A DNA stretch of 34,122 bases from JAIPEI01 sp041685835 (GCA_041685835.1 JAWLEX010000022.1:1-34122); one strand, 5' to 3'; shown: positions 9,101 through 16,438, counted from the stretch's first letter. Numbers and translations: made by a program. The notes: generated by a model not told the origin, from the letters alone.

Positions 9101-9188
9101 CCCGCTGGTTGATCACCACGCCGTTCAAGCTGACCGAACCCGCATCCAGTCCCACCACAAACCGGTCACCTTCACTTATCCTTTCCAT
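6123..9188 (-). CDS. Tandem BadF/BadG/HgdC-type ATPase (acyl-CoA dehydratase activase family) with C-terminal COG3580-like domain
   Basis: This 1021-residue protein has two ASKHA ATPase domains in a row. Domain 1 (about 9-285) has VGLDAGSVS, SMGGQD, PCASGTGSF (C138) and CTVF (C193). Domain 2 (about 335-595) has LGIDIGSTTTK, EIGGQDSKYI, VCAAGTGSF (C461) and CTVF (C501). In HgdC-type activators the equivalent two cysteines of each subunit hold one [4Fe-4S] cluster between two identical subunits. Here both repeats keep the pair, so one chain could form the whole clamp. The remaining region (about 610-1021) carries C622, C628, C632 and C650 and a COG3580-like domain. Activators use ATP to push electrons to very low potential. 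The electron acceptor is probably the coupled 462-residue partner. The ATG has an AAGGGA site. The family is often annotated as a CoA activase without known substrate. Confidence 0.9.
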   Translation of the reverse strand: MERISEGDRFVVGLDAGSVSLNGVVINQREEVVYELPYRRHQGRLETEIQRVLDELYTMLGAENIGSVAFTGNHARGISERLGVFFEFETISQVLGAVYVRPDVRTIISMGGQDTSLLQINHGPYGWELDNFNTNGPCASGTGSFIDQQAQRLATAIYRREESISQDRLDGILKDFIRLGLTSDQAAHVACRCTVFTKSDMIHLQNKGERLEDIIYGLHVGNARNYMSTIVSNRVLQEPVLFVGGLSLNELQIRALQAYIPNLVVPAHSTSLGALGVALQAMRQGVSAFPDMEALGPAEEAVISGLPVARRLTLVKTRFPEANEIEDLSIPKPTPVYLGIDIGSTTTKYAIIDEGRRILHKSYVHTRGKPIEVTKELLRTIRDELGDRIDILGTAATGSGRNVVGTFINADLIIDEITAHARGATEMDPGVDTIFEIGGQDSKYIYIENRYPLDFDMNKVCAAGTGSFLHELANKYGISIVDEFQEIALSSERPVKLAERCTVFMESDLVSYHQQGAKTHDLIAGLCYAVVHNYLNRVVGKRKIGQRVMFLGGPSLNKGVVGAFENVLGRGLTVPVHREVLGAFGAAVSVQEKMRAEGTRNSRFRGLDSVIDDRMDYEEKVCRADPNCHNRCKLKVYNFGGKKTIWGGECGRYEVGAAGGGKTENLFQLRDTIWNRHMEGLFRELGPEEVLEEVDGRPTVGMQRSLYLFQTGIIWAHFFDRLGYRLVLTPPTNASISSAGIESVTAETCYPVKVSHGHVKTLLGRTRYLFLPSIVNMPAVGPGERGFFCPFVQSNRYMLQMALDLGSQDVLHAVVHMRNDPEMIALELSDQLSSTLKRKRSLIREALRAGIEANAAFIGELYDIGQEKLERCDPSEPIVIVTGRPYNLYDERLNLRLGRNLAKIGVSAMPMDFVDVTGVDMSDFSSMYWGLGAQILRTAKFIRRHRGMFGLHVTNFSCGPDSFVEHFFRYVMGDKPYLILELDEHSAVAGVMTRLEAYSNVIENAMDELARESSGDLKLSN

Positions 9189-9264
9189 GTAATCCCTTTT
9201 CCCGAGACTTCACGTAAACAGCGTTATCTCGCGCCGGACTGCGAAAAAACCCTGTAGAGCTGTC

Positions 9265-10182
9265 TTATAAAGCGCTGAAGTAGATTTCTCCCTCGTGTTC
9301 CTGTGGCCTGAGGAGACCCTTGTTTACGAGCCCCTGAACAATGAGGCCGGCATCCTTCAGGGGGATTGAGAGCGAATCGGCCGCGTCCCTGACGCGGATG
9401 GGCCGCCTCTCGGCCATTCCGCGAATCGCTAGGGAAAGCTCGGCCTGTTCCGCCTTTCCTTTACCCGGAGGTGAATCGGCGATGATTTCCGCCTTTTCGC
9501 CCAAAAAACCTCTTATCTCTTCCAGCCGTTCCATGTCAAGGGCCACGGCCTCCCTGGAGGAAGGGGGCCGCGCCACTGTATTCAGCTGGATTCGATCCGG
9601 CACTATACGTTCCAGAGCATGCCTCAGGCCTTCGATCTCCTCATCGCTGTCGTTGATCCCCCTCAGCAGCACAACCTCAACGGCAAGATCCCCTTTAAAG
9701 TCCTCTCTGAATTTTGCCAGCCCTTCGATGACGGCCTCCACCCTCAAGTCCGCATGAGGCCGATGAATACGCTGAAAAGTTTTTTCAAAAACCGTAGAGA
9801 GAGTCGGCATCACAAGGTCTGCGTCGACGATGCGTTCACGCACATCCTTTCTCCACAGGAGGGATCCGTTCGTGAGGACTGCCACACGTATGTCCGTCAA
9901 CTCCCTCACCCGCTTAATGACCTGATGTATCCCGGAGTGGAGGGTGGGCTCACCTGATCCGGAAAAAGTCACCACATCCGGCGTAGAGGATTTCAATCGC
10001 TCTTCCAGTTCCTTCAGGACCTGTTCTGTGGGATTGAACACCGCCGGCATGGAAGTCTTGAAGGTGGTCTTACCCACCTGACAGTAGATGCAATCGTAGC
10101 TGCACGTCTTGAGCGGGACGAGATCCACGCCAAGGGAACGCCCCAGCCTCCTCGACGGGACCGGTCCAAATACATATGCCAT
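9265..10182 (-). CDS. Radical SAM protein (COG0731-like)
   Basis: This 305-residue enzyme has the radical SAM [4Fe-4S] motif CxxxCxxC at C27, C31 and C34 (TCSYDCIYC), followed by SGSGEPT, the glycine-rich SAM-contacting strand. The N-terminal VFGPVPSRRLGRSLGVD is typical of the bacterial COG0731 group, which is related to archaeal tRNA wybutosine enzyme Taw1. Bacteria lack wybutosine, so the reaction is unknown. The C-terminal 65 residues (PIRVRDAADSLSIPLKDAGL, then IVQGLVNKGLLRP) look like a small winged helix. It lies between polA and the activase gene, 76 bp from the latter and on the same strand. A link to cluster-containing activase proteins is possible but not shown. Confidence 0.85.
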   Translation of the reverse strand: MAYVFGPVPSRRLGRSLGVDLVPLKTCSYDCIYCQVGKTTFKTSMPAVFNPTEQVLKELEERLKSSTPDVVTFSGSGEPTLHSGIHQVIKRVRELTDIRVAVLTNGSLLWRKDVRERIVDADLVMPTLSTVFEKTFQRIHRPHADLRVEAVIEGLAKFREDFKGDLAVEVVLLRGINDSDEEIEGLRHALERIVPDRIQLNTVARPPSSREAVALDMERLEEIRGFLGEKAEIIADSPPGKGKAEQAELSLAIRGMAERRPIRVRDAADSLSIPLKDAGLIVQGLVNKGLLRPQEHEGEIYFSAL

Positions 10183-10281
10183 GATTGAACTCCTCTCGGC
10201 CGACCGTTCATGAACGGTCGTTTACTTCACCACAAAGCTCATGAAAAACCGCTCAAACACCTTGACACCTTAATCTCCACC

Positions 10282-12966
10282 TCAATGGGCATCCGCCCAG
10301 GTCAACCCGGATCCCGTATCCACCTTCAGGGGGACATTCAGTTCGTGCACGCCTTCCATTTCCCGGCGGGCGAGTCGGTGGACGGAATCCAGCTCTCCCT
10401 CGGGCATCTCGAAAAGCAGCTCGTCGTGAACCTGAAGGATCATCCGCGCATGAAAGCCTTCCTCCTCGAGTCGCCGATGAATGCAAATCATGGCCTTCTT
10501 GATCAGGTCCGCCGCGGTCCCCTGAATGGGCGTGTTGACGGCCATTCGCTCGGCTTCACCTCGAACGACACGGCTGCGGTGATGTATATCCGGAAGGTAT
10601 CGCCTCCTGTTGAAGAGGGTCGTCACGTATCCGTCTCGCTTCGCACGTTCAATCATATCCTCCCGAAAACGGAGCACGCCCTCGTGTTTCCGGTAGTAGG
10701 TCTCGATATACTCCTTGGCCGTGGCGTGGTCAATGCCGAGTTCTCCGCTCAACTTGTGGGGCCCCATGCCGTAAATGATACCGAAATTGATGGCCTTTGC
10801 GATCCTGCGCATTTCCGCTGAAGGAGGTCCTTCTTTTACCGCAAAGAGTTCGGATGCCGTCCGGGCGTGAACATCCTCGTCTTGACGAAAGGCCTCGATA
10901 AGAGCGGCATCACCGGAGTAATGGGCGAAAACACGAAGCTCGATCTGGCTGTAGTCCGCTGAAAGGAGGACGTGGCCGGGTTCGGCCACAAACCCCTTCC
11001 GGATATCCCTTCCCGCCCGTGTTCGTATGGGAATGTTCTGCAGGTTCGGGTTGCTGCTGCTGAGACGCCCGGTGGCTGTGACGGCCTGGTTAAAAGATGT
11101 ATGAACCCGGCCTGTCTCCGGATTCACCATTTTGACGAGGGCATCGAGGTAGGTGGACTTGAGCTTGGACAGGCTCCGGTATTGCAGCAGCAGTTTCGGA
11201 ATGCAAAACTCCATGGCGGCAAGCTTATTCAGGACATGGATGTCCGTGGCATATGCGCGGGTCCTGGATGTCTTGCCCTGAGTCGGAAGCCCCAGCTTTT
11301 CGAAAAGCACAAAACCGAGCTGCCGGGAAGAGTTGATGTTGAACTCCATTCCCGCCTCTTCGTATATCTCGGACCGGATCCTGGCCAGTTCTTCGGAGAA
11401 CCGATTCGACATACGTTCGAAGGCATTCGAGTCCACCCGAACCCCGATCGCCTCCATGTCCACGAGGACCGGCAATAGGCCCATCTCCAGCTCGTAAAAC
11501 AGTTCCTGGTTTCCCGCCTCCTTCAACCTCTCATCCAGCACCTTCTTGAGCTGAAGCGTCACTTCGGCATCCTCGCAGGCGTATTCAGCGGCCCGTTCCA
11601 CCGGCACCTTGGAAAAAGGGACCTCTTTCCTGCCCCGGCCCACGATGTCGTGGTAGGCTATGGTCCGATAGTTGAGATGCTGCTGCGCCAGCGCATCCAG
11701 ATTGTGCCGGCGTATGCCGGGGTTTATCACGTAGGAGGCGATCATGGTATCAAAGCTGATACCTTGAAGCTGAACACCGTGCCTCCTGAGAACCAGGGCG
11801 TCGTACTTGATGTTCTGGCCCACCTTTTGGATCCCCGGATCCTCGAGCACCGGGCGCAGAATGCTCCTGGCACGCTCCCAGCCTGCCTGCTCTTCCGTCG
11901 CCGGGCCCTCGTGTGCAACCGGGACGTAGGCAGCGGTGCCCTCTTTGCAGGAGAAGGACAGCCCTACCAGGCCGGCCTGATGCGGGTCCGTGCTCGTAGT
12001 CTCCGTGTCCACGCTCACCATGCCGGCCTTCCGGATCTCAACAGCAAGGGCCTCGATTTCTCCTTCGGTCGAGCAAATCCTGATTTCCCTGCCTGCAGAG
12101 GGTGTTTCAGGGGCGAACTGCTCCCACAACCCGCGAAATTCCAGTTCCTGAAACACCGAGGCCAGGGCCTCGGCATTCGGGGCATCGACGCTCAGGCTCT
12201 CCACCGGCACATCCACCGGCGCATGGCGGTCGATGGCCACCAGCCGCCGGCTTAGAAAGGCGTTTTCTCGACCTTTGGCCAGGTTTTCCTTTAAGGCTTT
12301 CTGTTTCAACCCCTCGAGGTTCTCATATACCCCTTCTATGCTACCGTAGTCTCGAATAAGATTCAGGGCCGTCTTCTCGCCTACACCGCGTACTCCGGGT
12401 ATGTTGTCTGAAGTGTCCCCTGCAAGCCCCATCAGCTCCACCATCTGTTCCGGTTCAAGGCCTCCGTAAGACTCCTTGAAGGACTTATAGTCCGTGGTCT
12501 TGTCCCGCATGGGGTCCCAGAGGCTGACGAGGGGTGATACGATCTGCCGGAAATCCTTGTCTCCGGTGACGACAACGACCGTGTGCCCCTGTTCCTGGGC
12601 ACACCTTGCAAGGGTACCGATTAGATCGTCCGCTTCATATCCTTCCATCTCGAGCATCTTGACGTTCAGGCCTCTCACGATCCGTTTGATATAGGGTATT
12701 TGGACGATCAGGTCCTCGGGGGCTGCAGGACGGTTGGCCTTGTATTCCTCATAGAGGTCATGCCGGAAGTTCTTCCCCTTGGCGTCGAACACCACGGCCA
12801 GGTGGGATGGTTCCTTGTCCTTGATAAGTTTCAGGAGCATACGGACAAAACCGTATATGGCATTTGTGGGAAGACCGCTCGAGTTGGCCAGGTTTCGAAT
12901 GGCATGATAGGCCCTATGGATATAGGAACTCCCGTCAACGAGAAAAACCTTTTCCCTCACGGTCAT
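10282..12966 (-). CDS. polA: DNA polymerase I
   Basis: This 894-residue protein has all three domains. The 5' nuclease (1-290) has VFDAKGKNFRH, GYEADDLIGT and GDTSDNIPGVRGVG. The proofreading 3'-5' exonuclease (about 300-495) keeps its metal ligands D320 and E322 (VDTET), D389 (NIKYD) and D466 (YACEDAE), so proofreading should be active. The polymerase has motif A DYSQIELR (D671), motif B RRIAKAINFGIIYGMG and motif C QVHDELLFE (D848). It fills gaps and removes RNA primers. A strong GGAGGG site lies five bases before the ATG at 12966. A 14-bp inverted repeat is present 27 bp upstream of the start. The length matches the family (E. coli has 928 residues). Confidence 0.98.
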   Translation of the reverse strand: MTVREKVFLVDGSSYIHRAYHAIRNLANSSGLPTNAIYGFVRMLLKLIKDKEPSHLAVVFDAKGKNFRHDLYEEYKANRPAAPEDLIVQIPYIKRIVRGLNVKMLEMEGYEADDLIGTLARCAQEQGHTVVVVTGDKDFRQIVSPLVSLWDPMRDKTTDYKSFKESYGGLEPEQMVELMGLAGDTSDNIPGVRGVGEKTALNLIRDYGSIEGVYENLEGLKQKALKENLAKGRENAFLSRRLVAIDRHAPVDVPVESLSVDAPNAEALASVFQELEFRGLWEQFAPETPSAGREIRICSTEGEIEALAVEIRKAGMVSVDTETTSTDPHQAGLVGLSFSCKEGTAAYVPVAHEGPATEEQAGWERARSILRPVLEDPGIQKVGQNIKYDALVLRRHGVQLQGISFDTMIASYVINPGIRRHNLDALAQQHLNYRTIAYHDIVGRGRKEVPFSKVPVERAAEYACEDAEVTLQLKKVLDERLKEAGNQELFYELEMGLLPVLVDMEAIGVRVDSNAFERMSNRFSEELARIRSEIYEEAGMEFNINSSRQLGFVLFEKLGLPTQGKTSRTRAYATDIHVLNKLAAMEFCIPKLLLQYRSLSKLKSTYLDALVKMVNPETGRVHTSFNQAVTATGRLSSSNPNLQNIPIRTRAGRDIRKGFVAEPGHVLLSADYSQIELRVFAHYSGDAALIEAFRQDEDVHARTASELFAVKEGPPSAEMRRIAKAINFGIIYGMGPHKLSGELGIDHATAKEYIETYYRKHEGVLRFREDMIERAKRDGYVTTLFNRRRYLPDIHHRSRVVRGEAERMAVNTPIQGTAADLIKKAMICIHRRLEEEGFHARMILQVHDELLFEMPEGELDSVHRLARREMEGVHELNVPLKVDTGSGLTWADAH

Positions 12967-12992
12967 TAGAACCCTCCATTTACAGGTCGGGC

Positions 12993-13048
12993 GTGTCCTT
13001 CGTGGTGGATTCCACTTTTTTTACCACGAAGGACACGGAGGTCACGAA
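12993..13048. repeat. Inverted repeat with an interspersed ACGAAGGACAC-type unit upstream of polA
   Basis: GTGTCCTTCGTGGT (12993-13006) and ACCACGAAGGACAC (13023-13036) are perfect 14-bp inverted copies with a 16-base loop. The right arm continues as GGAGGTCACGAAGG to about 13048. Motifs of the form CCACGAAGGACACGAAGGTCACGAAGG are familiar short interspersed repeats of proteobacterial genomes. There is no T-run after the stem on either strand, so it is not a simple rho-independent terminator. It lies in the likely leader of polA, between that gene and the small gene at 13201-13614. Confidence 0.7.
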
Positions 13049-13200
13049 GGAAATAAGACAAGAAATCGGTGGATAATAGTACAGGAAACCGTTCCTGGGA
13101 TGCCGGTCTTCCGAGGGGTTCGGTGGCGCGGAATACGGCGGAATCCCTCTCCGGGGCCACGGCCTTGCATGAGATGGTACGCTGACCCGCCTGTGGTTGG

Positions 13201-13614
13201 TCACGAAGCCCCGGTGTCGCTCTCCGCGTCAAACGGAGGGACTCCTCCCTCCTTCAGGAATGCCTCGAAATCCCGATCCGAAAACCGGAATTCCAGCTTC
13301 GGGGTGGGAGGGGCTTTCCATCGCGGGCGAATCTGATCGACCGCTAGGCGCTCCATCTTGGCCGGCTCCCGCTCGGCCGGCACGGGACAGGTCGTTATGG
13401 TGAAGCCGATGCGAGTGCCCTCATTAGTGTAAAGCACATCATCAATCAACCAACCCAGGTGCTTTCCATTGATGCCATAGACGTGCTCATTCTCGTAGAC
13501 GTAGGCAACGGCGCGCCCGTTCCAGAGGAAAATGCTCCCATGGTAGTCGTAATGGAGATAGGCGACCGGCCTGCCGGTCTGATCAAAAAGGGTTCGATCC
13601 ATCCTGTCCGGCAC
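13201..13614 (-). CDS. Small protein resembling the 4-fold beta flower family
   Basis: This 137-residue protein has an N-terminal 70-residue part made of four similar short units. Each pairs a small beta stretch with a G-x-x-(V/L) turn: LFDQTGRPVAYL, HGSIFLWNGRAVAYV, HVYGINGKHLGWL and the segment around DDVLYTNEGTRIGF. This pattern matches proteins annotated as '4-fold beta flower', whose function is unknown. The C-terminal 65 residues are proline-rich and charged and look disordered. It has no signal peptide. The frame opens with a GTG at 13614 and has an ATG at 13602 (MDRTLFD); neither has a convincing ribosome site. It stands alone between rny and polA on the same strand. Confidence 0.7.
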   Translation of the reverse strand: MPDRMDRTLFDQTGRPVAYLHYDYHGSIFLWNGRAVAYVYENEHVYGINGKHLGWLIDDVLYTNEGTRIGFTITTCPVPAEREPAKMERLAVDQIRPRWKAPPTPKLEFRFSDRDFEAFLKEGGVPPFDAESDTGAS

Positions 13615-13694
13615 CTTTCAGGGTCTTCACCCCCGCATGGAGTTACCGCGGTTCCGGCTGTGTGGGTGCTCCGGCAGAACGGGCCGGGGAGTTA

Positions 13695-15260
13695 CTACTT
13701 GGCATAATCCACGGCACGAACCTCCCGGATCACCATCACTTTGATCTGACCCGGATACGTAAGCTCTTTTTCTATCTTCTTGGCGATATCTGAACAGAGG
13801 ACGAACGTCTCGTCATCAGTGACGGCATCCCCTTCCACCATGATACGGATTTCACGACCGGCCTGGATCGCATAGGATTTGCTGACCCCCTTGAAGGACA
13901 GGGCTATTTTCTCAAGGTCCTCGAGCCTCTTCACATAGGACTCAAGCATTTCCTGACGTGCGCCGGGTCTGGCACCGGACAGCGTATCCCCCGCCTGAAC
14001 GAGAACGGCCAGCATCGTCTCCGGTGCAACCTCTTCGTGGTGGGCCGCTATGGCATGGATAACCTCCGGTGACTCTCCATACTTTTTGGCGAGTTCCGCC
14101 CCGATCTGTGCATGGGGCCCCTCCACCTCATGGTCCACTGCCTTGCCGATGTCATGAAGGAGTCCGGCCCGGCGCGCCTTTTTTACGTTGCCCCCCAGCT
14201 CCGCGGCCATCATTCCGCAAAGGAAGCTTACCTCCCTGGAGTGCTGGAGGACGTTCTGGGCGTAGCTCGACCGGTATTTCAACCGCCCGATCAACTTGAC
14301 CAGTTCCGGATGAATCCCGTGGACCCCCACATCGAAGGTCGCCTGCTCGCCGGCTTCCTTGATTCCCACTTCAATTTCATCGGTTACTTTCTGAACAATC
14401 TCTTCAATCCTTGCAGGGTGGATACGCCCATCCTCGATGAGCCTTTCCAGCGCGACCTTGGCCACTTCGCGCCGGACCGGATTGAACCCGGAGAGTATAA
14501 CCGCTTCAGGCGTATCGTCTATGATCAGATCGATCCCCGTGGCCGCCTCTATTGCACGGATATTGCGGCCTTCACGGCCGATAATCCTGCCTTTCATTTC
14601 ATCGCTCGGCAAGGTGACCACGGAGACGGTCTTCTCGGCCACATAGTCCCCCGCGTATCGCTTGACGGCCAGGGCCATTGTTTCTTCGGCTTTACGTTTT
14701 GCAGTTTCCTTGGCTTCCGTTTCGATCCGCCTGATGTATTTCACGGCCTCGTGCTTGGCCTCCTCCTCCATGGACTTCATGAGGAGTTCCTTGGCCTCCA
14801 GGGAGGACATGCCCGCCAGGCTCTCCAACTGCTCGCGTTGCTCGGTGAGCATCCGGTCGTATTGGGCCTCCTTTCCCTTCAGCTCGTTCTCCAGCTGCTC
14901 AATGCGGCTCTCCTGGCCGGCCAGCCTTTTTTCCTTGCCCTCGTATTGTTCTATTCTTTTGTCAAGATTCTCCTCTTTGTTGAACAAGCGCTTTTCCAGC
15001 AACTGGAGCTGTTCCTTCTTTTCATTGGTATCCTTTTCGAAATCCAGCTTCATCTGATAAAGGGTGTCTTTCGCCCGAAGCATCGCCTCCTTTTTTATTG
15101 TCTTCGCTTTTTTGTGGGCATCATTGATAATGTTCTTAGAATAATTGTTAATGGACTCAATTTGTTTCTCAGTTATCCGCTTTCTCGTCCAAAAGCCGAT
15201 GAGGAAACCGATTATCACACCGGCCGCACTTCCAAGGATCAAAAAATGTATGGTTGACAT
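13695..15260 (-). CDS. rny: Ribonuclease Y
   Basis: This 521-residue membrane-anchored endoribonuclease initiates mRNA decay. Residues 3-24 form a single membrane helix (IHFLILGSAAGVIIGFLIGF). A long, highly charged coiled coil follows to about residue 190. Then come a KH RNA-binding domain (MKGRIIGREGRNIRAIE) and an HD phosphodiesterase domain (HSREVSFLCG, LLHDIGKAVDHE). The ATG at 15260 is preferred over an in-frame one at 15317 because it gives the classical short N-terminus and has a GAGAGGTG site. The presence of both RNase Y and RNase G in one window is normal for Desulfobacterota. The gene follows zapA and a structured intergenic region. Confidence 0.97.
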   Translation of the reverse strand: MSTIHFLILGSAAGVIIGFLIGFWTRKRITEKQIESINNYSKNIINDAHKKAKTIKKEAMLRAKDTLYQMKLDFEKDTNEKKEQLQLLEKRLFNKEENLDKRIEQYEGKEKRLAGQESRIEQLENELKGKEAQYDRMLTEQREQLESLAGMSSLEAKELLMKSMEEEAKHEAVKYIRRIETEAKETAKRKAEETMALAVKRYAGDYVAEKTVSVVTLPSDEMKGRIIGREGRNIRAIEAATGIDLIIDDTPEAVILSGFNPVRREVAKVALERLIEDGRIHPARIEEIVQKVTDEIEVGIKEAGEQATFDVGVHGIHPELVKLIGRLKYRSSYAQNVLQHSREVSFLCGMMAAELGGNVKKARRAGLLHDIGKAVDHEVEGPHAQIGAELAKKYGESPEVIHAIAAHHEEVAPETMLAVLVQAGDTLSGARPGARQEMLESYVKRLEDLEKIALSFKGVSKSYAIQAGREIRIMVEGDAVTDDETFVLCSDIAKKIEKELTYPGQIKVMVIREVRAVDYAK

Positions 15261-15362
15261 GCCGAGACACCTCTCTATTGGTTTCAGCAATCCCACGTTC
15301 AACACGACTGAGGTCATGATATGGCGGGACCCCTGTTTTCACGTCAGCGGAAAGCTGTAATT

Positions 15363-15368
15363 ATTATA
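15363..15368 (-). promoter_or_regulatory. Possible -10 element upstream of rny
   Basis: The minus strand reads TATAAT here, about 100 bp before the rny start codon. No good -35 hexamer is found 16-18 bp upstream (GCGTTA at 17 bp). The call rests on the -10 match alone. A second TATAAT on the same strand (15596-15601) lies inside the structured region and is an alternative. Confidence 0.3.
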
Positions 15369-15515
15369 TCCGGAAGCCGACGAAGTAACGCCTGGAGGGG
15401 AACTGTGACGTTTCTGCTGCATGGCATTGCCGTAACGCAATTCAGTCACACAGAAGAAGGGCCGCAGGATGGAAAGTTAGATCAAAGCGAATGTAAATCA
15501 CAGCGGAAATCTTCC

Positions 15516-15659
15516 CGGCCTCTAACACTATGTAGGCCGCAAGGATATAACACGCCTAGACGCTTTGTGATCTGATTTGGGCGAGCAATGGAACCATTAT
15601 AAAAAGATCCGGGATCGTTTTCCTTTGAGGAAGAATTCGGGCTCGCCCAGTGCAGGCCG
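15516..15659 (-). ncRNA. Structured intergenic RNA candidate between zapA and rny (possible 6S-like RNA)
   Basis: The gene-free stretch from the rny start to the zapA stop (15261-15676) is 416 bp. On the minus strand CGGCCT (15659-15654) can pair with AGGCCG (15521-15516), and CACT with AGTG just inside. Within this, TGGGCGAGC and GCTCGCCCA form a perfect 9-bp stem (15649-15641 with 15586-15578). It encloses three small hairpins (stems AATGG/CCATT, GATC/GATC, TTCCT/AGGAA). The sequence TTGCGGCC near the 3' end loosely recalls the conserved 3' bubble of 6S RNA. 6S RNA is commonly found just downstream of zapA, which is the main reason for the suggestion. The branched fold is not a classic 6S hairpin, and both strands can form it. 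Confidence 0.35.
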
Positions 15660-15677
15660 TACAATCATTGGTACGGC
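15656..15677. repeat. Hairpin directly after the zapA stop
   Basis: GCCGTAC (15656-15662) and GTACGGC (15671-15677) form a perfect 7-bp stem with an 8-base loop. It begins at the zapA stop codon. No T-run follows on the minus strand, so it is more likely an RNA-processing or stability element, or part of the following structured RNA, than a terminator. Confidence 0.55.
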
Positions 15678-15955
15678 TAACCCATAGTGGAATCAATGTC
15701 ATAGATCATAGCCTTGATTCTCTGGCTCTCCCGACTACCCTTTTCATCCAGAGCCTTCAGCGCCTGAAAGTATTCACCTGCAATGTGGATCGCGGTGAGA
15801 ATCGCGGCCTTACGTTCGTTGAGGCCCTCGGAATTATCCCGAATTCCGCATGCCACCCGGTTGACGTACTCCGCGATTTTCTGCACATCATCAGCACTGT
15901 CATGACTTCGGACAAGGTATTCCCGATCAAGAATCTTGACTTTTACTGGCTGCAT
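15677..15955 (-). CDS. zapA: Cell division protein ZapA
   Basis: This 92-residue protein begins MQPVKVKILDREYLVRS, the family's N-terminal beta hairpin. It continues with DVQKIAEYVNRVACGIRD and AAILTAIHIAGEYFQAL, the dimerising helices. ZapA binds FtsZ and bundles its filaments at midcell. The ATG at 15955 was chosen because the family starts there; an in-frame ATG at 16009 would add 18 residues without family similarity. It follows a ZapB-like coiled-coil gene on the same strand, a common pairing. The stop is immediately followed by a hairpin and a structured intergenic region. Confidence 0.9.
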   Translation of the reverse strand: MQPVKVKILDREYLVRSHDSADDVQKIAEYVNRVACGIRDNSEGLNERKAAILTAIHIAGEYFQALKALDEKGSRESQRIKAMIYDIDSTMG

Positions 15956-16032
15956 CGGCCCGGCCGCACCTCTTTCCCAGATCCCCCATAAATCATGCGA
16001 CACCCGCAATTCAGGCGTTTACGTCCCTCTTT

Positions 16033-16269
16033 TTAAACATTAATTTGTTCTATTTTTTCAAGTAGAGTTATTATTCTTTGCTTTGCCTGATCCCTGGCAG
16101 AACGAAGAGTATCGATTTCATCTGTCAGATCAGCTAGTTTGCCATCTTGAATATGTACTTTTTCTGTCAAAGCGTCTTTTTCGTTTTTCAGTGCCTGTAC
16201 GTACCCGATGAGGGTATCCAGCTTCTCTTCCAGCACCTGGAGCTGGTCCAGTTCTTCGCCTTTTTCCAT
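16033..16269 (-). CDS. zapB: ZapB-like small coiled-coil protein
   Basis: This is a 78-residue protein that is almost entirely coiled coil (heptad pattern across LEEKLDTLIGYVQALKNEKD and onward to LLEKIEQI). Length, composition and position directly before zapA match the ZapB-type division proteins of Desulfobacterota, which stabilise the Z-ring through ZapA. The ATG at 16269 has an ideal CAGGAG site, better than the upstream in-frame ATG at 16293. Coiled-coil proteins give weak homology signals, so the name relies on context. A terminator lies upstream, so the gene probably has its own promoter in 16270-16405. Confidence 0.75.
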   Translation of the reverse strand: MEKGEELDQLQVLEEKLDTLIGYVQALKNEKDALTEKVHIQDGKLADLTDEIDTLRSARDQAKQRIITLLEKIEQINV

Positions 16270-16404
16270 GGTACTCCTGTTTTTCCCCGTCACGGGACCA
16301 GGCGCATCACTCTTTCAAAGCGAGTCAGGCCTGCCTCCCTTCGGGTGTTCGTATACGGATTTTACTGAAATTTTAATACTATCCCGTGTTCATCAAATGT
16401 CAAT

Positions 16405-16438
16405 AAAAAAGGCGGGCACCGCAGTGCCCGCCTTTTTT
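16405..16438. terminator. Bidirectional rho-independent terminator after the ATP synthase operon
   Basis: GGCGGGCAC (16411-16419) and GTGCCCGCC (16424-16432) form a perfect 9-bp GC-rich stem with a CGCA loop. It is flanked by six A on one side and six T on the other. On the minus strand it lies about 30 bp after the atpC stop and ends the operon. It would work equally well on the plus strand. Confidence 0.95.

Noticed and set aside
14112..15257. A 381-codon open frame on the plus strand, Leu/Phe-rich
   Set aside because: It is the antisense of the RNase Y coiled coil, where Glu/Lys codons reverse into Leu/Phe codons.
15578..15649. A tRNA-like three-arm fold (72 nt with a closing stem)
   Set aside because: No T-arm consensus, anticodon-loop pattern or D-loop GG is present, so it is not a tRNA; it was kept only as part of a structured RNA candidate.
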